Shown here one piece after another: positions 36,562-44,625 of a stretch of 52,442 nt of DNA (position 1 is its first letter; each line of letters begins with the position of its first letter). The notes beneath the pieces were generated by a model. That model saw nothing but the letters and a program-made list of their open reading frames with translations. It was not told the DNA's origin and did not search any database. The stretch is taken from the NCBI GenBank assembly GCA_031266875.1, contig JAISAE010000059.1, positions 1-52,442 on the forward strand, read 5' to 3'. The DNA is from Treponema sp. (lineage in GTDB: Bacteria; Spirochaetota; Spirochaetia; Treponematales; Breznakiellaceae). The position numbers were made by a program, and so were the translations under genes.

Positions 36562-37520
36562 GAGCAGAACGATTTATTCTCTAAGCAGAACGGCTGGTTC
36601 TCTGAACAGAACGATTTATTCTCTGAGCAGAACAACTGGCTCTCTGAACAGAACGGCTGGCTCTCTGAGCAGAACAACCGGCTCTCTGAGCAGAACAACC
36701 GACTCTCTGAGCAGAACGGCTGACTCTCTGAGCAGAACGATTGACTCTCTGAGCAGAACGGCTGGCTCTCTAAGCAGAACGATTGACTCTCTAAGTAGAA
36801 CAAGCGACTCTCTGAGCAGGGTGATTGACTCTCTGAGCAGGGTGATTGACTCTCTGAGCAGAACAACCGGTTCTCTAAGCAGAACAAGCGACTCTCTGAG
36901 CAGAACGGCTGACTCTCTGAATAGAACAACCGGTTTTCTGAACAGAACGATTGGCTTTCTGGGCAGAACAAGCGGCTCTCTGAGCAGAACAACCAGCTCT
37001 CTGAGCAGAACGGCTGACTCTCTGAGCAGAGTGATTGGCTCTCTAAACAAAACAACCGGTTCTCTGAGCAAAACAACCGGTTCTCTAAGCAAAACAACTG
37101 GTTCTCTGAGCAGAACAACCGGCTCTCTGAGCAGAACGATTGACTCTCTGAACAGAACAGTCGGCTCTCTGAGCAGAACAGTCGGCTCTCTGAGCAGAAC
37201 AACCGGCTCTCTAAGCAGAACAACCGGCTCTCTAAGCAGAACGATTGACTCTCTGAACAGAACAGTCGGCTCTCTGAGCAGAACAATCGCTTCTCTAAGC
37301 AAAACGTCTGTCTCTCTAAGAAAAACGTCTGGTTCTCTTAACAAAACAACCGGCTCTCTGAGCATAACAACCGGCTCTCTAAGCAGAACACTCGACTCTC
37401 TGAACAGAACAATCGCTTCTCTGAGCAGAACGGCTGGTTCTCTAAGCAGAACAATCGGCTCTCTAAGCAAAACATCTGGTTCTCTGAACAAAACAACCGG
37501 CTCTCTGAGCAGAACGACTA
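36562..37520. repeat. Large tandem array of 21-bp units (about 45 copies)
   Basis: About 959 bases built from a 21-bp unit with consensus around CTCTGAGCAGAACAACCGG plus two bases (unit starts such as 36621 and 36642). Units vary mainly by G/A at the fifth position (CTCTGAG/CTCTAAG) and in the last third (AACGATT, AACAACC, AACGGCT, AACAAGC). In many units AGAAC pairs with GTTCT around a five-base loop. The period is divisible by three, so three frames remain open for 265-332 codons with heptad peptides such as SLSRTTG, LLREPVV and CSESRLF, but none has a ribosome site. The array lies in the divergent gap between uvrB and the CODH accessory operon. Confidence 0.95.
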
Positions 37521-37628
37521 GAAGGTTCTCCGGTGAGACGCGGCATTTGGCCTATTAAGACTTGTTGCGCTGATCAAGCCGTGCTAACCTTGAAGCGAGA
37601 ATTGAATACAGTTGGGAGGAAGATACGG

Positions 37629-38402
37629 ATGACCTATACGATAGCTTTCGCGGGCAAGGGCGGCACAGGAAAAACAACGGTCTGCGGCCTCTTTGTGGAT
37701 CACCTGGTGAAGACGGGGAAGGGACCGGTTCTGGCGGTGGACGCCGACGCGAACTCCAACCTGAACGAGGTTCTGGGGGTAGAAAAACCAATCACACTCG
37801 GAGATATTCGGGAAGAGATAGCCAAGTCGGATTTGATGGAAAAAGGCCCCATACCGCTGGGTATGTCCAAACAGGAATACGCGGATTTCCGGTTCGGTTC
37901 AGCCCTGACAGAGGAAAAGGATTACGATCTCCTGATCATGGGGAGAACCCAGGGAAAGGGCTGCTACTGTTTTGTCAATGACCTGCTCCGGGCGCAAATT
38001 AGAAAGTATTATCAGAACTACCAGTACCTTGTGGTGGATAACGAGGCGGGATTGGAGCATATAAGCCGGGGGATTCTGCCGCCGGTAGACCTGATACTCC
38101 TTATCAGCGATTGTTCCCGGCGGGGCATCCAGGCAGCGGGCAGGATAGCCGAGATGATCGGGCAGTTAGATATGGCGGTAAAAGAGGTACATCTCATTGT
38201 AAACCGTGCGCCAAGCGGGAAACTGGAGGAAGGTATCTTGGATGAAATCCATGCCCAGAAATTGTCCCTCGTCGGCGTACTACCCCAAGACGAGGATGTG
38301 TATCAGTATGACGCAAAGGGGAAACCCCTGATCGAACTGCGGGAAGACGGACCAATAAAGACAGCCTTGGGGGAAATCATCCAAAAGCTAAAAGCGGTAT
38401 GA
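37629..38402 (+). CDS. cooC: CooC-type nickel-insertion ATPase, first copy
   Basis: A 257-residue P-loop ATPase of the MinD/SIMIBI family. CooC proteins use ATP to load nickel into carbon monoxide dehydrogenase. The phosphate loop is GKGGTGKTT (residues 9-17), the switch region follows DADANSNLNEVLGV, and the C-x-C pair in GKGCYCFVND matches the metal-binding cysteines at the dimer interface. The ATG at 37629 follows GGGAGG; the frame upstream runs into the tandem array. It overlaps the next gene by four bases (ATGA). The second CooC (43838) is only distantly similar, so each may serve a different metallo-enzyme. Confidence 0.9.
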   Translation: MTYTIAFAGKGGTGKTTVCGLFVDHLVKTGKGPVLAVDADANSNLNEVLGVEKPITLGDIREEIAKSDLMEKGPIPLGMSKQEYADFRFGSALTEEKDYDLLIMGRTQGKGCYCFVNDLLRAQIRKYYQNYQYLVVDNEAGLEHISRGILPPVDLILLISDCSRRGIQAAGRIAEMIGQLDMAVKEVHLIVNRAPSGKLEEGILDEIHAQKLSLVGVLPQDEDVYQYDAKGKPLIELREDGPIKTALGEIIQKLKAV

Positions 38403-40315
38403 TAAGCAACGTTCTGTTTAGAGTTGAGGGCGGCGCGGAAACGGAGCTTGAAATTTCCGCGAATGAGTCCCTGCTGGATGCGGCAAAAAAGGCTGGTATC
38501 GCCATTGACGCTCCCTGTTCGGGAAACGGCGCCTGTGGGAAATGCCGCGTCAAGGTTATTGAGGGAAAGGTGGAGAGTGAAAACCAGCGGTTTATCTCCC
38601 CAGATGACTATGCTGATGGCTGGCGTCTTGCCTGCGCTTCCAGAGCTGAATCGGATGTAGCGGTTCTAGTACCAGCCGCTGCCGGAGCTTATAAGAATCG
38701 CATTAAGGTAACGGAACTCCAAACAGTCCGGGACAAAGCGGCCTTTGAACGTCTTCGGGGAGAACTGAGGGATATGGGGTATCTTGGTTCCGCCCTGGGA
38801 ACTCAGGACAGCGGCATTGAACTCCTGTCAATAGACATCGGGCAGCCGAGTCCCGATGATCCCCTTGCGGATCGGGAACGGCTGGTCAGGTACATTGCGG
38901 AAAAACTTCGGTCTCGGTCGGTGGGGACTGTAGACCTAAGCCTCTACGCGCTGCGGAAGCTGCCCCGAATACTGCGGGAGTCTCGCTTTGCCTGTACCTG
39001 CGTGCTTCGGGAAGAGACTGGTGGTGAATACCGGGTTCTAGACCTGTTCCCCGCCGGTGAAGCGCCGGTGATGGCTGGTCTTGCCATTGACATTGGAACC
39101 ACCACAGTAGCTGCGGTACTAGTGGATATTCAGACTGGGGAAGTTCTGGCCGCAGGTTCCGGGGGAAATGGTCAGATACGTTATGGGGCGGATGTGATCA
39201 ACCGCATCATTGAAAGTACCCGTCCTGGGGGCCTTGAACGGCTGCGAAAAGCGATAAGCGAAGACAGTGTCATCCCCCTTGTCCGGGGCCTTTGCGACAG
39301 CGCGGGGGTTCCGCTGGAACAGATATACCGAGCGGCGATCGCGGCCAATACCACCATGACCCATCTCTTCTTAGGGGTTTACGCGGATAATATACGGCTG
39401 GAGCCTTATGTCCCGGCCTTTTTTCAGGCAGGGCGACTCCGGTGCGTTGACGCGGGTTTGGCAGTACATCCTGACGCGGAACTGATCATGGCTCCTGCGG
39501 TCGGCAGTTATGTGGGAGGCGACATCAGCGCCGGAGTGTTCTCGTCCATGATCTTCAAGAAGAAAACGTATTCCCTCTTTATAGACCTGGGAACCAACGG
39601 GGAGCTGGTCTTTGGTAACGACGAATTCCTCATAAGCTGCGCCTGTTCTGCGGGACCAGCCTTTGAAGGAGGGGATATAAGTTGCGGAATGAGGGCGACT
39701 GACGGCGCTGTTGAAGCCTGCCGCATTGACGAAGCGACTATGGAACCAACCTTGACCGTCATCGGCAATGGAAAGCCAGTGGGTCTTTGTGGTTCTGGAC
39801 TTATTGATATAATCGGGGAACTTTTCCGCTGCGGTATTATTAATGCGCGGGGAAAGTTCGTCCGGGAAGGAAAGCGGATACACCGCGATGAGTACGGCAT
39901 GGGGACTTATACCATCGCCCAGAACCTGTTGATCACTGAGGGGGATATCGACAACTTTATCCGCGCTAAGGGGGCGATCTTCTCAGCTATCAGAACCATG
40001 CTTGCCATGCTGGATTTCAGCATGGAGGCCATTGAGGAGGTCTATATCTCTGGGGGCATTGGCAGCGGCATCAATGTGGAAGGGGCGATCCGCATCGGTA
40101 TGCTCCCTAAACTTCCCTCTGAACGCTACCACTATATTGGCAATACCTCCTTGTATGGCGCGTACGCTATGGCGGTCTCCTGTGGAGCAGCCGGAAGGAT
40201 AGCTGAAATCGCCCAGGGCTTGACCTATCTGGAATTATCCGCCCATGCTTCATACATGGATGAATTCATTGCCGCCTGTTTTTTACCCCACACTAACGGA
40301 GCTTTGTTTACATGA
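38399..40315 (+). CDS. acsV: Corrinoid protein reductive activator (AcsV/RACo)
   Basis: A 638-residue protein with an N-terminal 2Fe-2S domain (Cys40, Cys46, Cys49, Cys79 in DAPCSGNGACGKCRV ... LACA), a middle and linker region (about 100-220), and a C-terminal ASKHA ATPase (AIDIGTTTVAAVLVDIQTGE near residue 229; SLFIDLGTNGELVFG; ACSAGPAFEGGDISCGM). This is the full-length RACo architecture, which restores Co(I) in the corrinoid iron-sulfur protein after oxidation, using ATP. The start and end overlap the neighbouring genes by four bases each (ATGA), so cooC, this gene and the DUF3786 gene are translationally coupled. Confidence 0.93.
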   Translation: MISNVLFRVEGGAETELEISANESLLDAAKKAGIAIDAPCSGNGACGKCRVKVIEGKVESENQRFISPDDYADGWRLACASRAESDVAVLVPAAAGAYKNRIKVTELQTVRDKAAFERLRGELRDMGYLGSALGTQDSGIELLSIDIGQPSPDDPLADRERLVRYIAEKLRSRSVGTVDLSLYALRKLPRILRESRFACTCVLREETGGEYRVLDLFPAGEAPVMAGLAIDIGTTTVAAVLVDIQTGEVLAAGSGGNGQIRYGADVINRIIESTRPGGLERLRKAISEDSVIPLVRGLCDSAGVPLEQIYRAAIAANTTMTHLFLGVYADNIRLEPYVPAFFQAGRLRCVDAGLAVHPDAELIMAPAVGSYVGGDISAGVFSSMIFKKKTYSLFIDLGTNGELVFGNDEFLISCACSAGPAFEGGDISCGMRATDGAVEACRIDEATMEPTLTVIGNGKPVGLCGSGLIDIIGELFRCGIINARGKFVREGKRIHRDEYGMGTYTIAQNLLITEGDIDNFIRAKGAIFSAIRTMLAMLDFSMEAIEEVYISGGIGSGINVEGAIRIGMLPKLPSERYHYIGNTSLYGAYAMAVSCGAAGRIAEIAQGLTYLELSAHASYMDEFIAACFLPHTNGALFT

Positions 40316-40947
40316 TGGAAACTGAAAAAAAAGACCACGTACAGCGATCTTTGGAGCATTTCAACTCTATTTATAGGACACTCAGTTCTGCCGAGATTGC
40401 CCGGCGTTGTGCGCTTCCTTTTCTGCGGGAGGAATCGGCCTTTGAGTTGCGCATTATGGGGAAAACGTATCGTGCCACGTTTCCAGAGTTTGAACTCCAT
40501 GACACGGAGGGAAAGCGAGTGGAGCGAGGCTATGAAAATATCCTTTTTCTCCGCTACCTCTGTGAGGGACGTTATACTGAAGCCGCAGGGAGACGACTCT
40601 CTTACCGGGAGATACCGTGGGGGGAAGTGTATTACCGGAACTTTGAGAACCGGTGTATCAAACGTTTGGCCAATGCGTTTGGAAATGACCTAGAAAACTT
40701 CCGGCGGATTATGGGAACTTTCCGCGCCGAAGCCCTAGACAAGGGAGACGCGGGGTACCGCTTTGAATTTATCAATGGCCTCTATATGGATATTCTACTC
40801 TGGGCTGGGGACGATGAATTTCCTCCCTCAGCCCAAATCCTTTTCAATGAAAATTTTGTCCCCGCCTTTACCGCCGAAGACATCGCCGTAGTTGGAGAAG
40901 TGGTTATCGCTAGACTTAAAGGGATAGACCAAAAAGGGTCTATTTAA
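40312..40947 (+). CDS. DUF3786 family protein
   Basis: A 211-residue cytoplasmic protein that fits DUF3786: an N-terminal helix region with a recurring AR-C pattern (AEIARRCALPFLREESAFEL), the strand RIMGKTYRATFPEFEL, then LFLRYLCEGRYTEAAGRRLSYREIPWGEVYYRNFENRC (split), and a C-terminal SAQILFNENF. The only cysteines are scattered (AEIARRC, YLC, RC), with no clear metal motif. It overlaps the activator gene (ATGA) and is the last gene before a convergent methyltransferase. In other acetogens DUF3786 genes also occur near CODH/ACS genes, which suggests a role in corrinoid or metallo-cluster maturation; its function is unknown. Confidence 0.8.
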   Translation: MMETEKKDHVQRSLEHFNSIYRTLSSAEIARRCALPFLREESAFELRIMGKTYRATFPEFELHDTEGKRVERGYENILFLRYLCEGRYTEAAGRRLSYREIPWGEVYYRNFENRCIKRLANAFGNDLENFRRIMGTFRAEALDKGDAGYRFEFINGLYMDILLWAGDDEFPPSAQILFNENFVPAFTAEDIAVVGEVVIARLKGIDQKGSI

Positions 40948-40953
40948 CCCTTT
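40933..40953. terminator. Shared hairpin at two convergent stops
   Basis: AAAGGGT at 40933-40939 and ACCCTTT at 40947-40953 form a 7-bp stem that includes the stop codons of both convergent genes, which share TTAA (TAA at 40945-40947 on plus, and 40946-40944 on minus). It is flanked by an A-rich arm on one side and a short T-run on the other, so it could serve as a weak two-way terminator. Confidence 0.4.
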
Positions 40954-41753
40954 GCTGGTGTTTCCAAAAGCCCTTCTCTGAAAGCAGTGATGTACTCAAT
41001 GCACATTTCGTCCCGGCCCAAAAGCGCTTCTGCGGCATAGATAAGACCCAGCATGTCTGTGTTAAGAGGATCGACGATGGCACTGTCCATTCCCGCGCCC
41101 ATGCAGAGGATTATGAAGCTGCGGTTGATAAATTTTCGCAGGGGCAGTTGATAGGAAATATTGCTGGCTCCGCTGGTGATATGAACATCGGGACAGATTT
41201 CCTTTACCTTCTTGATAGTGGCAATAATCTTGTCGATTCCGCTTTCCGACGAAGCCAGCATTTCGACCACTGGATCGATATACAGCCGGTCTGGGGAGAT
41301 CCGGTAAGCTGCGGCTTTCTTCAAAATGGCATCGAAAACCTCAAGCCGCTTATCCGCAGTTTCTGGAATCCCTGTATCATCGCAAAGGAGAGCCACGCAG
41401 TTCCAGGTCGTATCAGCGATCACGGGAAACACCCGTTCAATCTTGTCCCCTTCCATAGATACGGAGTTAATGATACCTGGTTTCTTACAGAGAGGGATTA
41501 GCTGCGCGAAAATTCTAGCATTGGGACTGTCGATGGAAATAGGAATATCTGTTACTTCCTGAACCAAATCAATAAGCCATTTGAGCGTTTCATATTCCAC
41601 GTCCGGCGCAACCGAAGCGCATACATCAAGAAAATGAGCCTTTGCCAGAGACTGCTTTTTTGCCAAACGCCGAATATACTTTACGTCTTTCTCCGCAATT
41701 GCTTTAGCAACAGACGGGATAGATCCGTTAATTTTTTCACCTATAATAATCAT
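40944..41753 (-). CDS. AcsE-like methyltetrahydrofolate:corrinoid methyltransferase
   Basis: A 269-residue TIM-barrel protein of the pterin-binding (DHPS-like) methyltransferase family that moves a methyl group between methyl-tetrahydrofolate and a corrinoid protein. Markers are IIIGEKINGSIPSVAKAI at the N-terminus, FLDVCASVAPDVEYETL near residue 40 (family: LDVNxG), IDSPNARI (substrate pocket), NSVSMEGDK, IDPVVEML and SGASNISYQLP (family: GLSNVS). It differs from the second copy at 49131 at many positions, and in sequence resembles the methyltransferase II of methyltransfer systems outside the acs operon. A GAGG ribosome site precedes the ATG. It is transcribed opposite to the acs genes. Confidence 0.87.
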   Translation of the reverse strand: MIIIGEKINGSIPSVAKAIAEKDVKYIRRLAKKQSLAKAHFLDVCASVAPDVEYETLKWLIDLVQEVTDIPISIDSPNARIFAQLIPLCKKPGIINSVSMEGDKIERVFPVIADTTWNCVALLCDDTGIPETADKRLEVFDAILKKAAAYRISPDRLYIDPVVEMLASSESGIDKIIATIKKVKEICPDVHITSGASNISYQLPLRKFINRSFIILCMGAGMDSAIVDPLNTDMLGLIYAAEALLGRDEMCIEYITAFREGLLETPAKG

Positions 41754-41928
41754 CAGTTACCTCATTAGTGGTATGATCAATCCACTTTTTTATCCTGTCA
41801 AGCAATTGGAAGTTGGAAAATAAGCTAATCGGGGAACTTGACAACATAGTTCTAATTCTTAGCAAATGAATCAAGGAATAAATTTTAAGATTATTTATGA
41901 TAAGGATATCAATTTAAGGAGTTGGGTT

Positions 41929-43824
41929 TTGAAAATCCTTGAACATGTTACTACTATTGAGCAGATGGAGGCGGATGCCGCCAAACTTAAAGAAACTGCC
42001 TGCGCGGTATGCGCGGAAACGTGGGAGGATCGCAACAAAAACCAGACTCCCCATTGCAGGTTCGGAGAAGACGGCATCTGCTGTAGAAACTGTTCGATGG
42101 GCCCCTGCCGGATTACTCCAAAGGCTTCACGGGGCATCTGTGGCGCCGACGCCCATGCCATCGCGGGACGAAACTATCTCAGAACCATTGCGGCAGGAAC
42201 TTCAGCTCACTCAGACCATGCACGGGAAATCCTCCATGTACTTCTCAGCTCAAGCCCAGAGGGAAATTACCATGTCAGGGACGAACAAAAACTTATCCGT
42301 CTGGCTAAGGAATGGGAGATTCCCACTGAAGGCCGGGATATTTACGATATTGCCCACGAGGTTGCCGAAACTGGGCTCCATGAATTTGGGAAAATCGCTG
42401 GTACTCAGCGTTTCATTAAGCGGGCTATCCCGGCGCGGCAAAGAGTTTGGCATGATCAGGGCATAGAACCCCGCGCCATAGATCGGGAAATCGCCACCTC
42501 CCTTCACATGACCCACATGGGAAATACCGCCGATGCTGAAGTTCTGGTGCGGCAGGGACTCAGAACCAGTTTGTCTAATGGCTGGGGCGGCTCTATGATA
42601 GGTACAGAGATCACTGACATCCTTTTTGGAACCCCTACGGTATGGAACACTGAAGGAAACCTGGGGGTATTAGAGAAGGATATGGTCAATATTGTGGTAC
42701 ACGGCCATGATCCCGCTTTTTCCGAGATGGTTGTAACTGCCGCTGAAGTAAAGGAGCTGGTGGATTACTCCAGAAGTAAGGGTTCCAAGGGGATCAATGT
42801 CGTGGGGCTTTGCTGTACTGCCAACGAAATTGCCATGCGGCATGGGGTGCGGATGGCGGGAAACTTCCTGCAACAGGAAAACGCGATCCTTACTGGCGCT
42901 GTAGAGATGATGTGCGTGGATGTCCAGTGTATATTTCCATCCTTATCTTCTTTAAGTGAATGTTTTCATACGAAATTTGTTACCAGTTCCCCAATCGCCC
43001 GTATCCCTGGTTCTATTTATGTGGAATTTAAGCCGGAAACAGCCTTTGAACAGGCCAAGGACCTGGTAAGAATGGCGGTGGATAACTATCAAAACCGGGA
43101 GCCGTCACGGGTATTCATCCCTGAACACAAGCAAGCCGCCACTGTAGGTTATCCTTGTGAGCAAATTATCAGACATCTTGATGGGGTGACCAACAGCCAT
43201 GTGGACGAACTTGGTTCCTACCGTCCGGCGATTGACGCGATAAAAGCTGGTGTGCTGCGAGGGGCTGTTGCCATTGTGGGCTGTAATAACCCACGGGTGA
43301 GACCGGATTATTCCCACTTCGAGATCATGAAGGAACTGTTGAAAAACGACATTCTCATCGTGGCCACAGGTTGCGCCGCCCAAGTCGCCACTAAAGCAGG
43401 GCTCCTCCAAAAGGATGCTAAGTATCTTTGCGGTGCGGGGTTGCGGCGGGTCTGTGATTTGGTAAACATCCCACCCATCCTTCACATGGGAGCTTGTGTA
43501 GACATCAGTCGTATGATGCTCTTAGCCAATGGAATTGCTCGTGACTGGGGAGTGGATACTACCCAAATACCAGTGGTTGGCTGCGCCCCGGAATGGATGA
43601 GCGAAAAGGCGGTTTCTATCGCCAATTACGTGGTATCCACCGGCTTGGATGTCTATTTGGGGGTGGAACCCCAAGTTAAAGGAAGTTCTCAAATGATGGA
43701 ACTCATTACTCAGGGTACCCGGAAGATCACTGGCGGGGGATTCATCATCAACAAGGACCCTCACGAATTGGTAACGAACATCATCAGCGGTATCGAAGCA
43801 AAACGAACCGCCTTGGGAATATAG
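41929..43824 (+). CDS. acsA: Carbon monoxide dehydrogenase catalytic subunit
   Basis: A nickel-iron-sulfur CODH (CooS/AcsA) that reduces CO2 to CO for acetyl-CoA synthesis, or the reverse. From the TTG at 41929 it is 631 residues; AAGGAG lies seven bases before that TTG, while the upstream ATG at 41866 has no such site. Cluster ligands are Cys43, Cys51, Cys52, Cys55, Cys60 and Cys71 (C-x7-CC-x2-C-x4-C-x10-C). C-cluster regions HGHDPAFSE, GLCCTANE, VGCNNPR and ATGCAAQVATKAG are present. It is the first gene of an operon acsA-cooC-acsB-acsD-acsC-acsE, the order typical of Firmicute acetogens apart from the CooC insertion. Confidence 0.96.
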   Translation: MKILEHVTTIEQMEADAAKLKETACAVCAETWEDRNKNQTPHCRFGEDGICCRNCSMGPCRITPKASRGICGADAHAIAGRNYLRTIAAGTSAHSDHAREILHVLLSSSPEGNYHVRDEQKLIRLAKEWEIPTEGRDIYDIAHEVAETGLHEFGKIAGTQRFIKRAIPARQRVWHDQGIEPRAIDREIATSLHMTHMGNTADAEVLVRQGLRTSLSNGWGGSMIGTEITDILFGTPTVWNTEGNLGVLEKDMVNIVVHGHDPAFSEMVVTAAEVKELVDYSRSKGSKGINVVGLCCTANEIAMRHGVRMAGNFLQQENAILTGAVEMMCVDVQCIFPSLSSLSECFHTKFVTSSPIARIPGSIYVEFKPETAFEQAKDLVRMAVDNYQNREPSRVFIPEHKQAATVGYPCEQIIRHLDGVTNSHVDELGSYRPAIDAIKAGVLRGAVAIVGCNNPRVRPDYSHFEIMKELLKNDILIVATGCAAQVATKAGLLQKDAKYLCGAGLRRVCDLVNIPPILHMGACVDISRMMLLANGIARDWGVDTTQIPVVGCAPEWMSEKAVSIANYVVSTGLDVYLGVEPQVKGSSQMMELITQGTRKITGGGFIINKDPHELVTNIISGIEAKRTALGI

Positions 43825-43837
43825 GACGGCGGCATCT

Positions 43838-44620
43838 ATGAAAATCGCCATTACTGGAAAGGGCGGGGTTGGCAAAACAACCTTTGCCGCGGTGCTTGCC
43901 CGGCTTTATGCGGAAGAAGGAAGAAAAGTTCTGGCAGTGGATGTAGACCCTGACGCAAACTTAGGGGCTGCCTTGGGTTTTACCGAGGTGGAAATTCAGG
44001 ACATTACCCCAATTTCTAAAATGAAGGACCTTATTGTCGAACGCACTGGAGCGGATAATGATGGCTACGGACGGTTCTTTAAGATCAACCCCCGTGTGGA
44101 CGATATACCGGATCGGTTTTCCTGTGAGAAACATGGGGTAAAGCTCTTGGTTATGGGGACAGTGGAAACGGGCGGGGGCGGTTGCGTATGTCCTGAGCAT
44201 GTGATGCTTAAACGGGTTATTTCCCACTTGGTCATTGCCCGGGATGAAGTGGTTATTATGGATATGGAGGCGGGGCTTGAACACCTGGGGCGGGGAACCG
44301 CAGGTATGGTGGACCGCTTTATCGTGGTGGTCGAGCCTGGGGAACGGAGCATTCAGACTTTTTTCAAACTAAAACCATTGGCCTCAGACCTCGGTGTCCG
44401 GAAGGTGAGTGTGGTAGCGAACAAAGTACAAGGAATTGCGGATGAGGAATTCCTGAAAACCCGGATCGGCGAGGAGGGGCTACTTGGTTTCATTCATTAT
44501 AATGAAGGGTTAGTTGCCGCTGACCGGCAGGGCTTGGCTCCCTTTGATACTAGCGCAGATGCCAGGGAAGAGATTCGGAAGATTAAGGAACGTATCAATT
44601 CCATGGCGGAGGAGGAATAG
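43838..44620 (+). CDS. cooC: CooC-type nickel-insertion ATPase, second copy
   Basis: A 260-residue P-loop ATPase with GKGGVGKTT (residues 7-15), the switch DVDPDANLGAALGF (about 36-49) and a C-x-C pair in GGGGCVCPEHVML, all expected for CooC/AcsF, which deliver nickel to CODH or acetyl-CoA synthase. It begins 14 bases after acsA and ends six bases before acsB, so it should be translated with both. The P-loop differs from the copy at 37629 (GTGK there) and the two share few other stretches, which points to separate origins rather than recent duplication. Confidence 0.93.
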   Translation: MKIAITGKGGVGKTTFAAVLARLYAEEGRKVLAVDVDPDANLGAALGFTEVEIQDITPISKMKDLIVERTGADNDGYGRFFKINPRVDDIPDRFSCEKHGVKLLVMGTVETGGGGCVCPEHVMLKRVISHLVIARDEVVIMDMEAGLEHLGRGTAGMVDRFIVVVEPGERSIQTFFKLKPLASDLGVRKVSVVANKVQGIADEEFLKTRIGEEGLLGFIHYNEGLVAADRQGLAPFDTSADAREEIRKIKERINSMAEEE

Positions 44621-44625
44621 GTTCG

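Noticed and set aside
36562..37520. CRISPR array
   Set aside because: Units follow each other directly with no spacers, and no cas genes are present.
36489..37558. Three long open frames (265-332 codons) with heptad-like peptides in the 21-bp array
   Set aside because: They are open because the period is a multiple of three, occur on both strands, have no ribosome site and start at internal TTG-type codons.
41776..41866. Sigma-70 promoter before acsA from TTGACA at 41838
   Set aside because: The hexamer 17 bases downstream is AGCAAA; other -10 candidates lack a partner, so no promoter is called for acsA.
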